Shown here: positions 6,150 to 11,889 of the stretch, piece after piece
Layout of the letters: the number at the start of each line of letters is the position of its first letter
Numbering within the stretch: position 1 is the first letter of the stretch
Source of the DNA: an uncultured Ignavibacteria bacterium
GTDB taxonomy: Bacteria > Bacteroidota > Ignavibacteria > Ignavibacteriales > Melioribacteraceae
Length of the DNA: 11,889 nt
Direction of reading: 5' to 3'
Assembly (NCBI GenBank): GCA_937930275.1
Contig: CALGLM010000471.1
Span: 1-11,889, forward strand
The notes under the pieces: model-generated
Databases searched by the model: none
Seen by the model: only the letters and a program-made list of their open reading frames with translations
What the model was told of the DNA's origin: nothing
Position numbers and translations under genes: made by a program

Positions 6150-8555
6150 TTGAAAGTTTCGCTAAATTGGTTAAATGATTACATTGATATTAAAAATATA
6201 CCCGCTTCCGAAATAGCCGAAAAATTATCCAAGTGCGGTTTGGAAGTAGAAGAAATGGTTGATAATTTTGCAAAATACGATAAAATTGTTGTCGGTTATG
6301 TAAAAGATTGTGTAAAGCATCCTAATGCCGATAAACTTAGCGTTTGTGTTGTTACAGACGGAACTGATGATTTTACAGTAGTTTGTGGAGCTCCTAATGT
6401 TAAAGCCGGGCAAAAAGTTGCCTTTGCCAAATTAGGTGCTATAATACCTAACGGAAATTTTGAGATTAAAAAAGCTAAAATTCGCGGTCAAGAATCATTT
6501 GGGATGATTTGTGCTGAAGACGAATTGGGCTTAAGCGAAGACCATAGCGGTATAATGGTGTTAAACGATGATGCGGTTTTAGGAATGCCCATTGCCGAAG
6601 CTTTAAGTATTGGTGACGTTGAAATTGAAATTTCGATTACTCCTAATAGAAGTGATGCATTAAGCCATTTTGGCGTTGCAAGAGATTTAGCGGCATTGTA
6701 TAATTTAGAATTTAAGCGTCCGGAATTTGAAACAACCGTATGCGATAAAAAAACAGGCGATGTAGCTAAAGTTTTTGTTGAAGACTCAGACTTATGTCCA
6801 AGATACGTTGCTAAAGTGGTTGAAGGTATTACCATTAAAGAATCACCTGATTGGTTAAAGAATAGATTAAAAGCTGTAGGGTTACGCCCTATTAACAATG
6901 TTGTTGATGTTACTAACTACATTTTATACGAAATTGGTCAACCTTTGCATGCGTTTGATTTAAAGATGCTTGAAGATAGGACTATTATTGTAAGACGAGC
7001 TGGTGAAACAAATAAAATAGTAACATTAGATAGTAAAGAAAGAAATTTATTACCTAATGATTTATTAATTTGTGATAAAGTAAAGCCTGTAGCTGTTGCC
7101 GGAGTAATGGGGGGAGAAAATAGCGAAGTAACGGAAAATACTACTGATGTATTAATAGAAAGTGCTTATTTTAATCCTTCTTCAATTCGTAAAACAAGTA
7201 AAAAATTGGGCTTGTCAAGCGATTCTTCATACAGATTTGAAAGAGGATGTGACCCTAATATTACAAAATATGCAGCAGAAAGAGCGGCATATTTAATAAA
7301 ACAGGTTGCGGGCGGAACCATTTTAGACGGTGTGATTGATGTATATCCGGTTAAAATTGAACCCAAAACAACATTTTTACGCTATAATAGATTAAATAAA
7401 ATTCTTGGTTTTGAAATTGAAAAGGAAAAAGCTGATTCAATTTTAACCAAACTTGGATTTATTATAACCGAAAAAACAGAAGATAAAATTACGGTAGAAA
7501 TACCGACATATAGACCCGATGTTGAAAGAGAAATAGATTTAATTGAAGAAGTGGGAAGAATTTTTGGATACGATAATATTCCTACAATTGAAAAAATAAG
7601 CGTTATTTTAGACGAAAAGATTGACCAATCCGCATTTAACGATAATTTGCGTACTTTAATGTGCGGTGCCGGTTTTTACGAAATAGTAACAAATAGCTTG
7701 TTAAACGAGTCAGTCTCAAATAAATTTGGGAAACCGATAAAAATGTTCAATCCTTTAAGTGCGGAAATGTCCCATTTAAGACCGACACTTTTACCAGGAG
7801 GATTGTACACTGTAGCAAACAATTTAAAAGTTAGGCAGAAGAATTTAAAACTTTTTGAAATAGGGCACGTTTTTGAAAGGTTACATGACGGCGAATTAAA
7901 AAGTTTTGATGACTTTACGGAATATGATAAAATCAATTTATTGCTTACAGGAAAAAGTTTTGACTCGGTTTGGTACTCAAAAGACAAAAATTATGATATT
8001 TATGACCTAAAAGGGTATGTAAAACAAATTTTTTCTAAAATTTCTCTTGATATTTTCAAAAATGATTTGTATTATTTTACTAACGAATTAAATTGGGAAT
8101 ATGGATTTAAAATTGAGGTAAACGGTACGGTTTTAGGAATTGGCGGAAAGATTAAGAAGGAAATTCTTAACCGGTTTGAAATTGACCAAGAAGTTTACAA
8201 TTTTGAAATTAATCTTGATTTAATCAAAAATATTAATAAAAAAGGAAGAAATTTCAAAGAATTGAATAAGTTTCCGTCTGTATTGCGAGATTTTGCATTT
8301 GTACTAAACAAAAATATTGAATATATTGCGGTTATAGAAACAATTTTTAAAGGTAGTTCGAAACTTTTGAAAGACGTTAAGTTGTTTGATATATTTGAAA
8401 GTGATGCTTTAGGAGAAAATAAGAGAAGTTTGGCATTTCAATTAGAGTATTATAACGAAGAAAGAACGCTAACGGAAGATGAAGTTGAAAAAGATTTTTG
8501 GAAAACTATAGAATTTGTAAAAAAAGAATTAAACGCTGAATTAAGGGGAAAATAA
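6150..8555 (+). CDS. pheT: phenylalanine--tRNA ligase beta subunit (TTG start)
   Basis: The 801 residues match the full-length bacterial PheRS beta subunit, which partners PheS, binds tRNA-Phe and edits Tyr-tRNA-Phe. The start is TTG, giving the family's usual first residues MKVSLNWLNDYID. A tRNA-binding OB domain covers about 41-150 (HPNADKLSVC at 57-66, CGAPNVKAGQ at 79-88). The B3/B4 editing region covers about 205-400 (RPINNVVDVTNYI at 246-258, VAGVMGGENSEV at 316-327). B5 comes next with YRPDVEREIDLIEE and FGYDNIP near 460-480, then the core-like domain. A C-terminal anticodon-binding FDX-ACB domain (FPSVLRDFAFV to the end) closes it. No domain is missing. It sits 15 bp after pheS, and its stop is 1 nt before the TTG of the next gene, so the two are translationally close. 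Confidence 0.97.
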   Translation: MKVSLNWLNDYIDIKNIPASEIAEKLSKCGLEVEEMVDNFAKYDKIVVGYVKDCVKHPNADKLSVCVVTDGTDDFTVVCGAPNVKAGQKVAFAKLGAIIPNGNFEIKKAKIRGQESFGMICAEDELGLSEDHSGIMVLNDDAVLGMPIAEALSIGDVEIEISITPNRSDALSHFGVARDLAALYNLEFKRPEFETTVCDKKTGDVAKVFVEDSDLCPRYVAKVVEGITIKESPDWLKNRLKAVGLRPINNVVDVTNYILYEIGQPLHAFDLKMLEDRTIIVRRAGETNKIVTLDSKERNLLPNDLLICDKVKPVAVAGVMGGENSEVTENTTDVLIESAYFNPSSIRKTSKKLGLSSDSSYRFERGCDPNITKYAAERAAYLIKQVAGGTILDGVIDVYPVKIEPKTTFLRYNRLNKILGFEIEKEKADSILTKLGFIITEKTEDKITVEIPTYRPDVEREIDLIEEVGRIFGYDNIPTIEKISVILDEKIDQSAFNDNLRTLMCGAGFYEIVTNSLLNESVSNKFGKPIKMFNPLSAEMSHLRPTLLPGGLYTVANNLKVRQKNLKLFEIGHVFERLHDGELKSFDDFTEYDKINLLLTGKSFDSVWYSKDKNYDIYDLKGYVKQIFSKISLDIFKNDLYYFTNELNWEYGFKIEVNGTVLGIGGKIKKEILNRFEIDQEVYNFEINLDLIKNINKKGRNFKELNKFPSVLRDFAFVLNKNIEYIAVIETIFKGSSKLLKDVKLFDIFESDALGENKRSLAFQLEYYNEERTLTEDEVEKDFWKTIEFVKKELNAELRGK
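8544..8548 (+). promoter_or_regulatory. Shine-Dalgarno supporting the TTG start at 8557
   Basis: AGGGG at 8544-8548, inside the end of pheT, lies 8 nt before TTG at 8557. The in-frame ATG at 8566 would be 17 nt away, which is too far. Confidence 0.6.
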
Positions 8556-8556
8556 G

Positions 8557-8871
8557 TTGTCTGAAATGACCAAATACGAGTCTTTTTTTGACGAGCTAAC
8601 AGCTTTAGAAAAACAAATATACTTTTTTAAGAGAAAATACGAAGAGCTAAAGAATTATAAAGATGAAAATAAGCTGCGTATTACGGAACTTGAAAAAGAG
8701 AATATGTTGTTAAAGAATAGAGTTGAAGAACTTGAAGAAAAACTTAGAACCGGGGACTATGTAAGCGGTCAGTATATGGAAGACTTGTTTAGCGGTCTTG
8801 AGGAAAAGACTAAGTTAAGAAAACGAATTGACGATTTGATACAAAAAGTGGATAACCACTTAAGTTCTTAA
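8557..8871 (+). CDS. small coiled-coil protein, ZapB-like cell-division partner (putative)
   Basis: This 104-residue acidic/basic protein is dominated by a coiled coil from about residue 13 to 64. Leucines recur at heptad spacing in LKNYKDENKLRITELEKEN and LLKNRVEELEEKL. A short linker (65-80, with Gly and Tyr) and a second helix (LRKRIDDLIQKVDNHL, 87-102) follow. It has no signal peptide or membrane segment, so it is cytoplasmic. Sequence alone does not name it. Small size, coiled coil and position immediately upstream of zapA suggest a ZapB-type protein that bridges ZapA to the division apparatus. It starts with TTG 1 nt after the pheT stop. Alternatives include a generic structural coiled-coil protein. 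Confidence 0.65.
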   Translation: MSEMTKYESFFDELTALEKQIYFFKRKYEELKNYKDENKLRITELEKENMLLKNRVEELEEKLRTGDYVSGQYMEDLFSGLEEKTKLRKRIDDLIQKVDNHLSS

Positions 8872-8901
8872 ACAAATTGAATGTACGCGGTTCAGGAAAA
8901 A

Positions 8902-9201
8902 ATGACGAATAAGAAGAAGCTTAAAGTTAATATATTTGGAAAAGAATACGCTCTTTTAGTTGAAAATGAAGAAATAGCGCTTGAATTAACTAAATATGTA
9001 AATAATATATTTGAAGATACACAAAAAGATTTATCAGATCAGCCAAGAGAAACTATAGCTGTAATATCTGCTCTTAATATTGCATATGACTTGTTCATTG
9101 AAAAAAATGAGTACAGAGAATTTAAGGTACAGGCGATCGATAGAATTAAGAAAATTAAGCTCCTTCTTACCGAGTCAAATAATCTTCCCGAAACCTCGTA
9201 A
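8902..9201 (+). CDS. zapA: cell division protein ZapA
   Basis: ZapA binds FtsZ and bundles its protofilaments at mid-cell. The family start pattern is visible as KKLKVNIFGKEYALLVENEE (basic start, then VxIFGxEY), followed by an alpha-helical dimerisation region with ETIAVISALNIAYDLF. A C-terminal helix rich in Lys, Ile and Leu forms the tetramer coiled coil. From ATG 8902 the protein is 99 residues, normal for ZapA. I chose this start because AGGA lies 4 nt upstream and the conserved domain begins at once. ATG 8881 is in frame and would add seven residues but has no ribosome binding site. Its proximity to the ZapB-like gene, and to 6S RNA just downstream, mirrors the zapA-ssrS linkage known from Proteobacteria. 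Confidence 0.88.
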   Translation: MTNKKKLKVNIFGKEYALLVENEEIALELTKYVNNIFEDTQKDLSDQPRETIAVISALNIAYDLFIEKNEYREFKVQAIDRIKKIKLLLTESNNLPETS

Positions 9202-9212
9202 AAAAAGATTTA

Positions 9213-9401
9213 GCCGTGCCGCCAAAGTACTTAATAAGGAACTGTTAATATAAAAACCATAGGGTTTTTGACTCGCGGTGCGTTTACAGGCCAGCTCCCT
9301 TTTGGGTTTGCTTTATTGCAACTTGGAAGTAAAAAGCATCGGGCAAATTCCCACACTGTGTGGATTGGGTTCTTTTAGTTTGTATTTTTGGTCGGTGCGG
9401 C
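9213..9401 (+). ncRNA. ssrS: 6S RNA (SsrS), regulator of RNA polymerase
   Basis: No reading frame explains 9202-9428, but the region folds into a closed rod of 189 nt, the size of 6S RNA. GCCGTGCCG (9213-9221) pairs with CGGTGCGGC (9393-9401). The stem goes on as 9222-9227 with 9386-9391 and 9228-9230 with 9382-9384 (single-base bulges at 9392 and 9385). After an internal loop, AAGGAAC (9236-9242) pairs with GTTCTTT (9369-9375). A central open region follows, with a hairpin on each side: AAAAACC/GGTTTTT (9252-9269) and TCC-ACA/TGT-GGA (9349-9364). An apical arm holds TGCTTT (9309-9314) with AAAGCA (9333-9338). 6S RNA mimics an open promoter and sequesters the housekeeping RNA polymerase; zapA-linked position supports the call. 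It could belong to Rfam 6S or the Bacteroidota model 6S-Flavo. I see no clear promoter or terminator of its own. Confidence 0.78.
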
Positions 9402-9428
9402 AATAAATATGTTTTATGGAGGAATAAA

Positions 9429-10988
9429 ATGGATGTAATGATTATTGTAATAATTTTAGTAGTTGCCGTTGCTTTTTTGGCTATTGGATGGACATTGGGT
9501 TCTAAGATTGGTCCAAACAATGTAAAATCTTCGGAAATTAGAGCAAAACAGATTATTGAAGATGCCGAAAAAGAAGCAAAAAATATTAAAAAAGAAAAAC
9601 TTCTGGAAGTTAAAGACGAATGGTTAAAGAAAAAACAAGAATTTGACAATGACGTTAACCAAAGAAAACAAAAGCTTGCAAACTTAGAAAGACAGGTCGA
9701 AAAGAAAGAAGAAACGGCAGATAAAAAGTTTGAGCAAGCTACACAAAAAGAAAAAGAAAATCAGAAATTTGAATCAGAATTAGTAAAAAAGCGTGAAGAA
9801 CTGGAACAAAAACACCAAGTTCTTGACCAAAAAGTTAAAGAACAGACTGAAAAGTTAGAAAAAATTGCATCTTTAACTGCAGAAGATGCTAAAAAAATGT
9901 TGATTGACAGCATGCTTAATAAAGCAAAAGCTGAAGCAGCACAACAACTTAAGGATATTAGGGATAACTATAAACTTGAAGCTAAAAAAGAAGCTCAAAA
10001 AATAGTTGTTCAAGCAATACAACGCACTGCTGTTGATCATTCGGTTGAATCTACGGTTTCGGTTGTTCAGATTCAAAATGATGAAATGAAAGGTAGAATT
10101 ATTGGTAGAGAAGGGCGTAATATTCGTGCTTTTGAAGCCGCTACCGGTGTTGACGTTATTGTTGATGATACTCCGGAAGCAGTTATCCTTTCTGCATTTG
10201 ACCAATTTAGAAGAGAAATTGCAAGAATTTCATTAGAAAGACTTATTTCTGACGGTAGAATTCACCCAGCACGTATTGAAGAAGTAGTTCAAAAAGTTCA
10301 AAGCGAATTAGAAGAAGAAATTCAAAGAGAAGGGGAAAACACCTTAATACAACTTGGTTTGCACGGAATGCATCCCGAATTGGTTAAGTATGTAGGTAAA
10401 ATGAAATACAGAAGCAGCTACGGTCAAAACTTATTGCAGCATAGTATTGAAGTTGCTTACTTAACCGGTGTTTTGGCAAGCGAAGTCGGTTTAGACCCTG
10501 TAATTGCAAAAAAAGCCGGATTATTACATGATATAGGTAAAACTTTAGATAAAGCTGTAGAAGGACCTCATGCTTTATTAGGTTATGAATTAACAAAAAA
10601 ATATAAAGAACATCCTATAGTGGTTAATGCAGTCGGTTCGCACCACGAAGATATTGAAATGGAACATCCTATTGCAGCTTTGGTTCAAGCCGCCGATGCT
10701 ATTAGCGGTGCAAGACCGGGAGCAAGACGTGAACCTCTTGAAAGCTATGTAAAACGCTTAGAAAACCTTGAAACATTAGCAAAATCATTTGAAGGTGTTG
10801 CAAAAACTTATGCAATTCAAGCCGGCAGAGAAATTAGAGTTGTTGTTGAACCGGATAAAATTGATGATGCAATTGCCGATCAATTAGCTTACGATATAGC
10901 TCAAAAAATTCAAGAAGAAATGGAATATCCGGGACAAATTAAAGTTACGGTTATTAGAGAAGTTAGAAAAATTAGCTACGCAAAATAG
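9429..10988 (+). CDS. rny: ribonuclease Y
   Basis: RNase Y is the membrane-bound endoribonuclease that starts decay of many mRNAs. The 519 residues are the usual length. Residues 4-26 form an N-terminal transmembrane helix. A long Lys/Glu-rich coiled coil covers about 35-195. A KH domain at about 205-270 carries GRIIGREGRNIRAFE (GxxG at 226-229) to grip RNA. An HD domain at about 335-430 carries the metal site with His338, His367-Asp368 in LLHDIGK, and HHED near 405-408. ATG 9429 is chosen because GGAGGA at 9418-9423 lies 5 nt upstream and the membrane helix begins at once. An in-frame ATG at 9360 lies inside the 6S RNA and would put non-family residues before the helix. It follows 6S RNA by 27 nt with no terminator between. 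Confidence 0.97.
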   Translation: MDVMIIVIILVVAVAFLAIGWTLGSKIGPNNVKSSEIRAKQIIEDAEKEAKNIKKEKLLEVKDEWLKKKQEFDNDVNQRKQKLANLERQVEKKEETADKKFEQATQKEKENQKFESELVKKREELEQKHQVLDQKVKEQTEKLEKIASLTAEDAKKMLIDSMLNKAKAEAAQQLKDIRDNYKLEAKKEAQKIVVQAIQRTAVDHSVESTVSVVQIQNDEMKGRIIGREGRNIRAFEAATGVDVIVDDTPEAVILSAFDQFRREIARISLERLISDGRIHPARIEEVVQKVQSELEEEIQREGENTLIQLGLHGMHPELVKYVGKMKYRSSYGQNLLQHSIEVAYLTGVLASEVGLDPVIAKKAGLLHDIGKTLDKAVEGPHALLGYELTKKYKEHPIVVNAVGSHHEDIEMEHPIAALVQAADAISGARPGARREPLESYVKRLENLETLAKSFEGVAKTYAIQAGREIRVVVEPDKIDDAIADQLAYDIAQKIQEEMEYPGQIKVTVIREVRKISYAK

Positions 10989-11010
10989 AAGTTAAAATAT
11001 ATTATTTACG

Positions 11011-11043
11011 AAAGCCTACCCCATTAGGGTGGGCTTTTTTTTT
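11011..11043 (+). terminator. intrinsic terminator of rny
   Basis: AAGCCTACCC (11012-11021), loop CATTA and GGGTGGGCTT (11027-11036) form a 10-bp stem with one T-G pair, extendable by one A-T pair, running into a T-tract to 11043. It begins 22 nt after the rny stop and closes the long housekeeping transcript. Confidence 0.95.
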
Positions 11044-11188
11044 GCCGTTTAATACAATTTTTTTGTTTTGTAATTCGCTTTCCTATAGGAATTATTGTTA
11101 TAATATTTTAGAATGTTCATTTTTAACGGAACACAGCAACTATAAAGATGAAGAAAAGTGTTTATTTGTAGCTGAAAGATTAAAATAA
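11042..11188 (+). pseudogene. unidentified open stretch, possible remnant of a lost gene
   Basis: After the rny terminator the frame from TTG 11042 is open for 48 codons to TAA 11186-11188. It has no ATG and no ribosome binding site. Its last 25 residues (ending EHSNYKDEEKCLFVAERLK) have the mixed charge of a real protein tail, whereas the start is Phe/Asn/Tyr-rich as expected of translated AT-rich DNA. I recognise no family. It may be the decayed 3' end of a gene or chance. A 12-bp perfect palindrome, TTCCTATAGGAA, lies at 11080-11091. Confidence 0.2.
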
Positions 11189-11212
11189 ATTTAATTGAAG
11201 GAGCAATTAGAT

Positions 11213-11266
11213 ATGATTTCTGTTTTTTATTTACACAAGTTTTGGACAGTTTCGCTATTATTTTAA
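11213..11266 (+). CDS. possible 17-residue hydrophobic peptide with a strong ribosome binding site
   Basis: AAGGAG at 11198-11203 lies 9 nt before ATG 11213, an ideal arrangement. The frame then encodes only 17 residues (MISVFYLHKFWTVSLLF) before TAA. The peptide is hydrophobic and aromatic. It could be a small membrane peptide or a broken gene whose start signals survive. It overlaps the end of the hipA-like remnant on the other strand by a few bases. Without expression data it is only a candidate. Confidence 0.2.
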   Translation: MISVFYLHKFWTVSLLF

Positions 11267-11314
11267 ATATCCCGCTAATATTCTATTATAATAAACACGC
11301 GCTTTTGTTAACAT
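11258..11314 (-). pseudogene. hipA-like kinase gene remnant (first 18 codons)
   Basis: On the minus strand an ATG at 11314 lies 2 nt after the stop of the HipB-like gene, the spacing usual for hipBA operons. It encodes MLTKARVYYNRILAGYLK and then meets TAA and TAG. The pattern of basic start, AxVY, then LAGxL matches how I remember the N-terminus of HipA proteins (HipA N-terminal subdomain 1). The rest of a roughly 400-residue kinase is not found: all three frames downstream are full of stops and show no kinase motif. The toxin gene therefore seems deleted to a stub. The match is short, so the family call rests partly on position. Confidence 0.5.
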
Positions 11315-11316
11315 AA

Positions 11317-11511
11317 TTATTTGACCATAATTTTAATTGTCAAACCTAATGTGTCTAATATTTTTTCCAATATACTTAAAGTAGGATTTGCCTTACCAAG
11401 TTCAATTGCCTTTAAACTTCTAACAGAAATTCCGGCAATATCGGCTAAGTCCGATTGTGTTATATTAAGAAATTGACGGCGTTCTTTAATTGTTTGTGCA
11501 ATCTCTTTCAT
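11317..11511 (-). CDS. XRE-family helix-turn-helix repressor, HipB-like antitoxin
   Basis: This 64-residue protein is a single Cro/C1-type HTH domain. Helices 2-3 lie in TQSDLADIAGISVRSLKAIE (about 18-37), followed by GKANPTLSILEKILDTLGL (39-57). Its layout matches HipB-type antitoxins of Bacteroidota, which repress their own operon as dimers and neutralise a HipA kinase. A hipA-like stub lies 2 nt downstream, so the antitoxin appears to be left without an active toxin. The ribosome binding site is weak (AGAG about 7 nt before ATG 11511). It is the only gene in the window on this strand. Two copies of a near-palindrome upstream are likely its binding sites. It could still be a working regulator of other genes. 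Confidence 0.85.
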   Translation of the reverse strand: MKEIAQTIKERRQFLNITQSDLADIAGISVRSLKAIELGKANPTLSILEKILDTLGLTIKIMVK

Positions 11512-11526
11512 TTTGTTCTCTATAAT

Positions 11527-11544
11527 AGTGCATTATTTTACACT
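11527..11544. promoter_or_regulatory. operator copy 1 for the HipB-like repressor
   Basis: GTGCATTATTTTACAC (11528-11543), flanked by A and T, is a near-palindrome of the form GTGyA-N6-TrCAC. It lies 16 bp upstream of the repressor start codon and would cover the predicted transcription start. The same pattern recurs 60 bp away (centre to centre). Confidence 0.65.
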
Positions 11545-11550
11545 TTAACT

Positions 11551-11581
11551 CTAATATAATAAACTTTTTAACCGAAATCAA
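11551..11581 (-). promoter_or_regulatory. promoter of the HipB-like gene
   Basis: On the minus strand TTG (11581-11579) is followed after 20 bp by TATATTAG (11558-11551), one base off TAnnTTTG and with the same spacing as the tRNA promoter. It also reads as TTGATT-N17-TATATT. It lies exactly between the two operator copies. Confidence 0.55.
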
Positions 11582-11584
11582 GTA

Positions 11585-11606
11585 AAAGTGCAAAAAAATA
11601 CACTTT
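11585..11606. promoter_or_regulatory. operator copy 2 for the HipB-like repressor
   Basis: AAAGTG (11585-11590) and CACTTT (11601-11606) are perfect inverted arms around 10 bp, containing GTGCAAAAAAATACAC. This matches copy 1 at the GTGCA and TACAC ends. It sits directly upstream of the promoter's -33 element. Confidence 0.65.
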
Positions 11607-11842
11607 GGAAGTTGTTGTTTTTTTAGCAATAAGATAGTTATTGCTGATTTTAATTAATTTACATAATCCGTATTTCTAAAATTAATTATAAATTAAATTG
11701 ATGTGCTTTTTTACAAAATTATTTCGGTAACTTTTTTTATGATGTAATTTGAATTCCGAGTCTAAAAAAATCATATTATAGTTATCAGTTATTTAAATAA
11801 TGTATATTCTCCTAATAGAAAAATTATTTAGCATTTAACATT
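11607..11842. other. AT-rich intergenic stretch with no gene seen
   Basis: I find no credible coding frame, tRNA or strong hairpin here on either strand. A and T runs dominate. It separates the HipB-like gene from whatever lies beyond the right edge. Confidence 0.6.
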
Positions 11843-11876
11843 AAAAAAAATCCCCATTCCGGTTAAGGAATAGGGA
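11843..11876 (-). terminator. minus-strand terminator of a gene beyond the right edge
   Basis: Read on the minus strand, TCCCTATTCC, loop TTAACC and GGAATGGGGA form a 10-bp stem with one T-G pair, followed by eight T residues (A-run 11843-11850 on the + strand). On the + strand one pair is lost and no T-run follows, so the direction is minus. It implies an unseen minus-strand gene ending just to the right. Confidence 0.85.
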
Positions 11877-11889
11877 CATTCAAAATTAA

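Noticed and set aside
6143..6178. ATG seven bases before the pheT TTG
   Set aside because: It is in another frame that stops after about 11 codons, and it is only 1 nt from AGGAG.
6488..6898. Minus-strand 136-codon frame inside pheT
   Set aside because: It is fully covered by conserved pheT domains; serine/asparagine-rich composition is that of an antisense shadow.
8881..8901. Earlier in-frame ATG for zapA
   Set aside because: No Shine-Dalgarno precedes it, and the conserved domain starts right after ATG 8902; kept only as an alternative.
9360..9428. Upstream ATG for rny that would add 23 residues
   Set aside because: It lies within the 6S RNA 3' strand, lacks a ribosome binding site and adds residues before the membrane helix; ATG 9429 has GGAGGA at good spacing.
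9284..9649. Minus-strand 121-codon frame across 6S RNA and the rny start
   Set aside because: It is antisense to the rod RNA and the rny coiled-coil region, is Ser/Phe/Thr-rich as expected from the reverse of Lys/Glu codons, and has no start signals.
11703..11715. Third copy of the HipB-like operator (GTGC-TTTTTT-ACA)
   Set aside because: The spacing between the half-sites is two bases shorter and the outer C is missing, so it does not match the two upstream sites.
1..11889. CRISPR array, insertion sequence or prophage
   Set aside because: I found no regularly spaced direct repeats, transposase, terminal inverted repeats or phage genes; the two tRNAs show no duplicated 3' end that would mark an integration site.

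Overview
The window is about 11.9 kb of AT-rich chromosomal DNA and is mostly a housekeeping block for translation, RNA decay and cell division. All genes up to about position 11,040 are on the + strand. The promoter in front of the tRNA genes has the Bacteroidota form (TTG, 20 bp, TATATTTG). Most genes also carry clear Shine-Dalgarno sequences, and two use TTG starts and one ATT. Bacteroidota-type promoters, good ribosome binding sites and the order thrS-infC-rpmI-rplT-pheS-pheT-zapA-6S-rny together suggest the Bacteroidota/Chlorobiota group, perhaps an early branch such as Ignavibacteria or Kapabacteria. This placement is inferred from memory of gene order and was not computed.

Region by region: 1-801 is the 3' part of rmuC. 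856-1605 is a stand-alone FAD/NAD(P) oxidoreductase. 1606-1790 is an AT-rich gap ending in the tRNA promoter. 1792-1980 holds tRNA-Leu(UAA) and tRNA-Val(GAC), followed by an intrinsic terminator only 14 nt before thrS. 2024-5061 is thrS, infC (ATT start, easily missed), rpmI and rplT. A large hairpin separates these from pheS, pheT, a coiled-coil ZapB-like gene and zapA (5145-9201). 9213-9401 folds into a long closed rod that I call 6S RNA (ssrS); rny (RNase Y) follows 27 nt later and ends in a strong terminator at 11011-11043.

The right end (11,044-11,889) differs: it is gene-poor and looks eroded. A minus-strand HipB-like antitoxin/repressor gene (11317-11511) survives. Two nucleotides after its stop lies an 18-codon remnant that resembles the first residues of a HipA kinase, followed by stops. 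Upstream of the repressor two matching near-palindromes, GTGCA-N6-TACAC, lie exactly 60 bp apart and bracket a promoter of the same geometry as the tRNA promoter. A minus-strand terminator at the right edge belongs to an unseen neighbour.

Functionally, thrS, pheS, pheT and the two tRNAs serve aminoacylation. infC, rpmI and rplT serve initiation and 50S assembly. The ZapB-like protein and ZapA act at the FtsZ ring. 6S RNA regulates RNA polymerase and RNase Y starts mRNA decay. Nothing here is clearly a wholly new system. The points most worth a second look are the 6S RNA lying inside the zapA-rny interval without its own terminator, the orphaned hipB with twin operators, the ATT start of infC, the terminator immediately before thrS, and the unusual arginine codon use of thrS.
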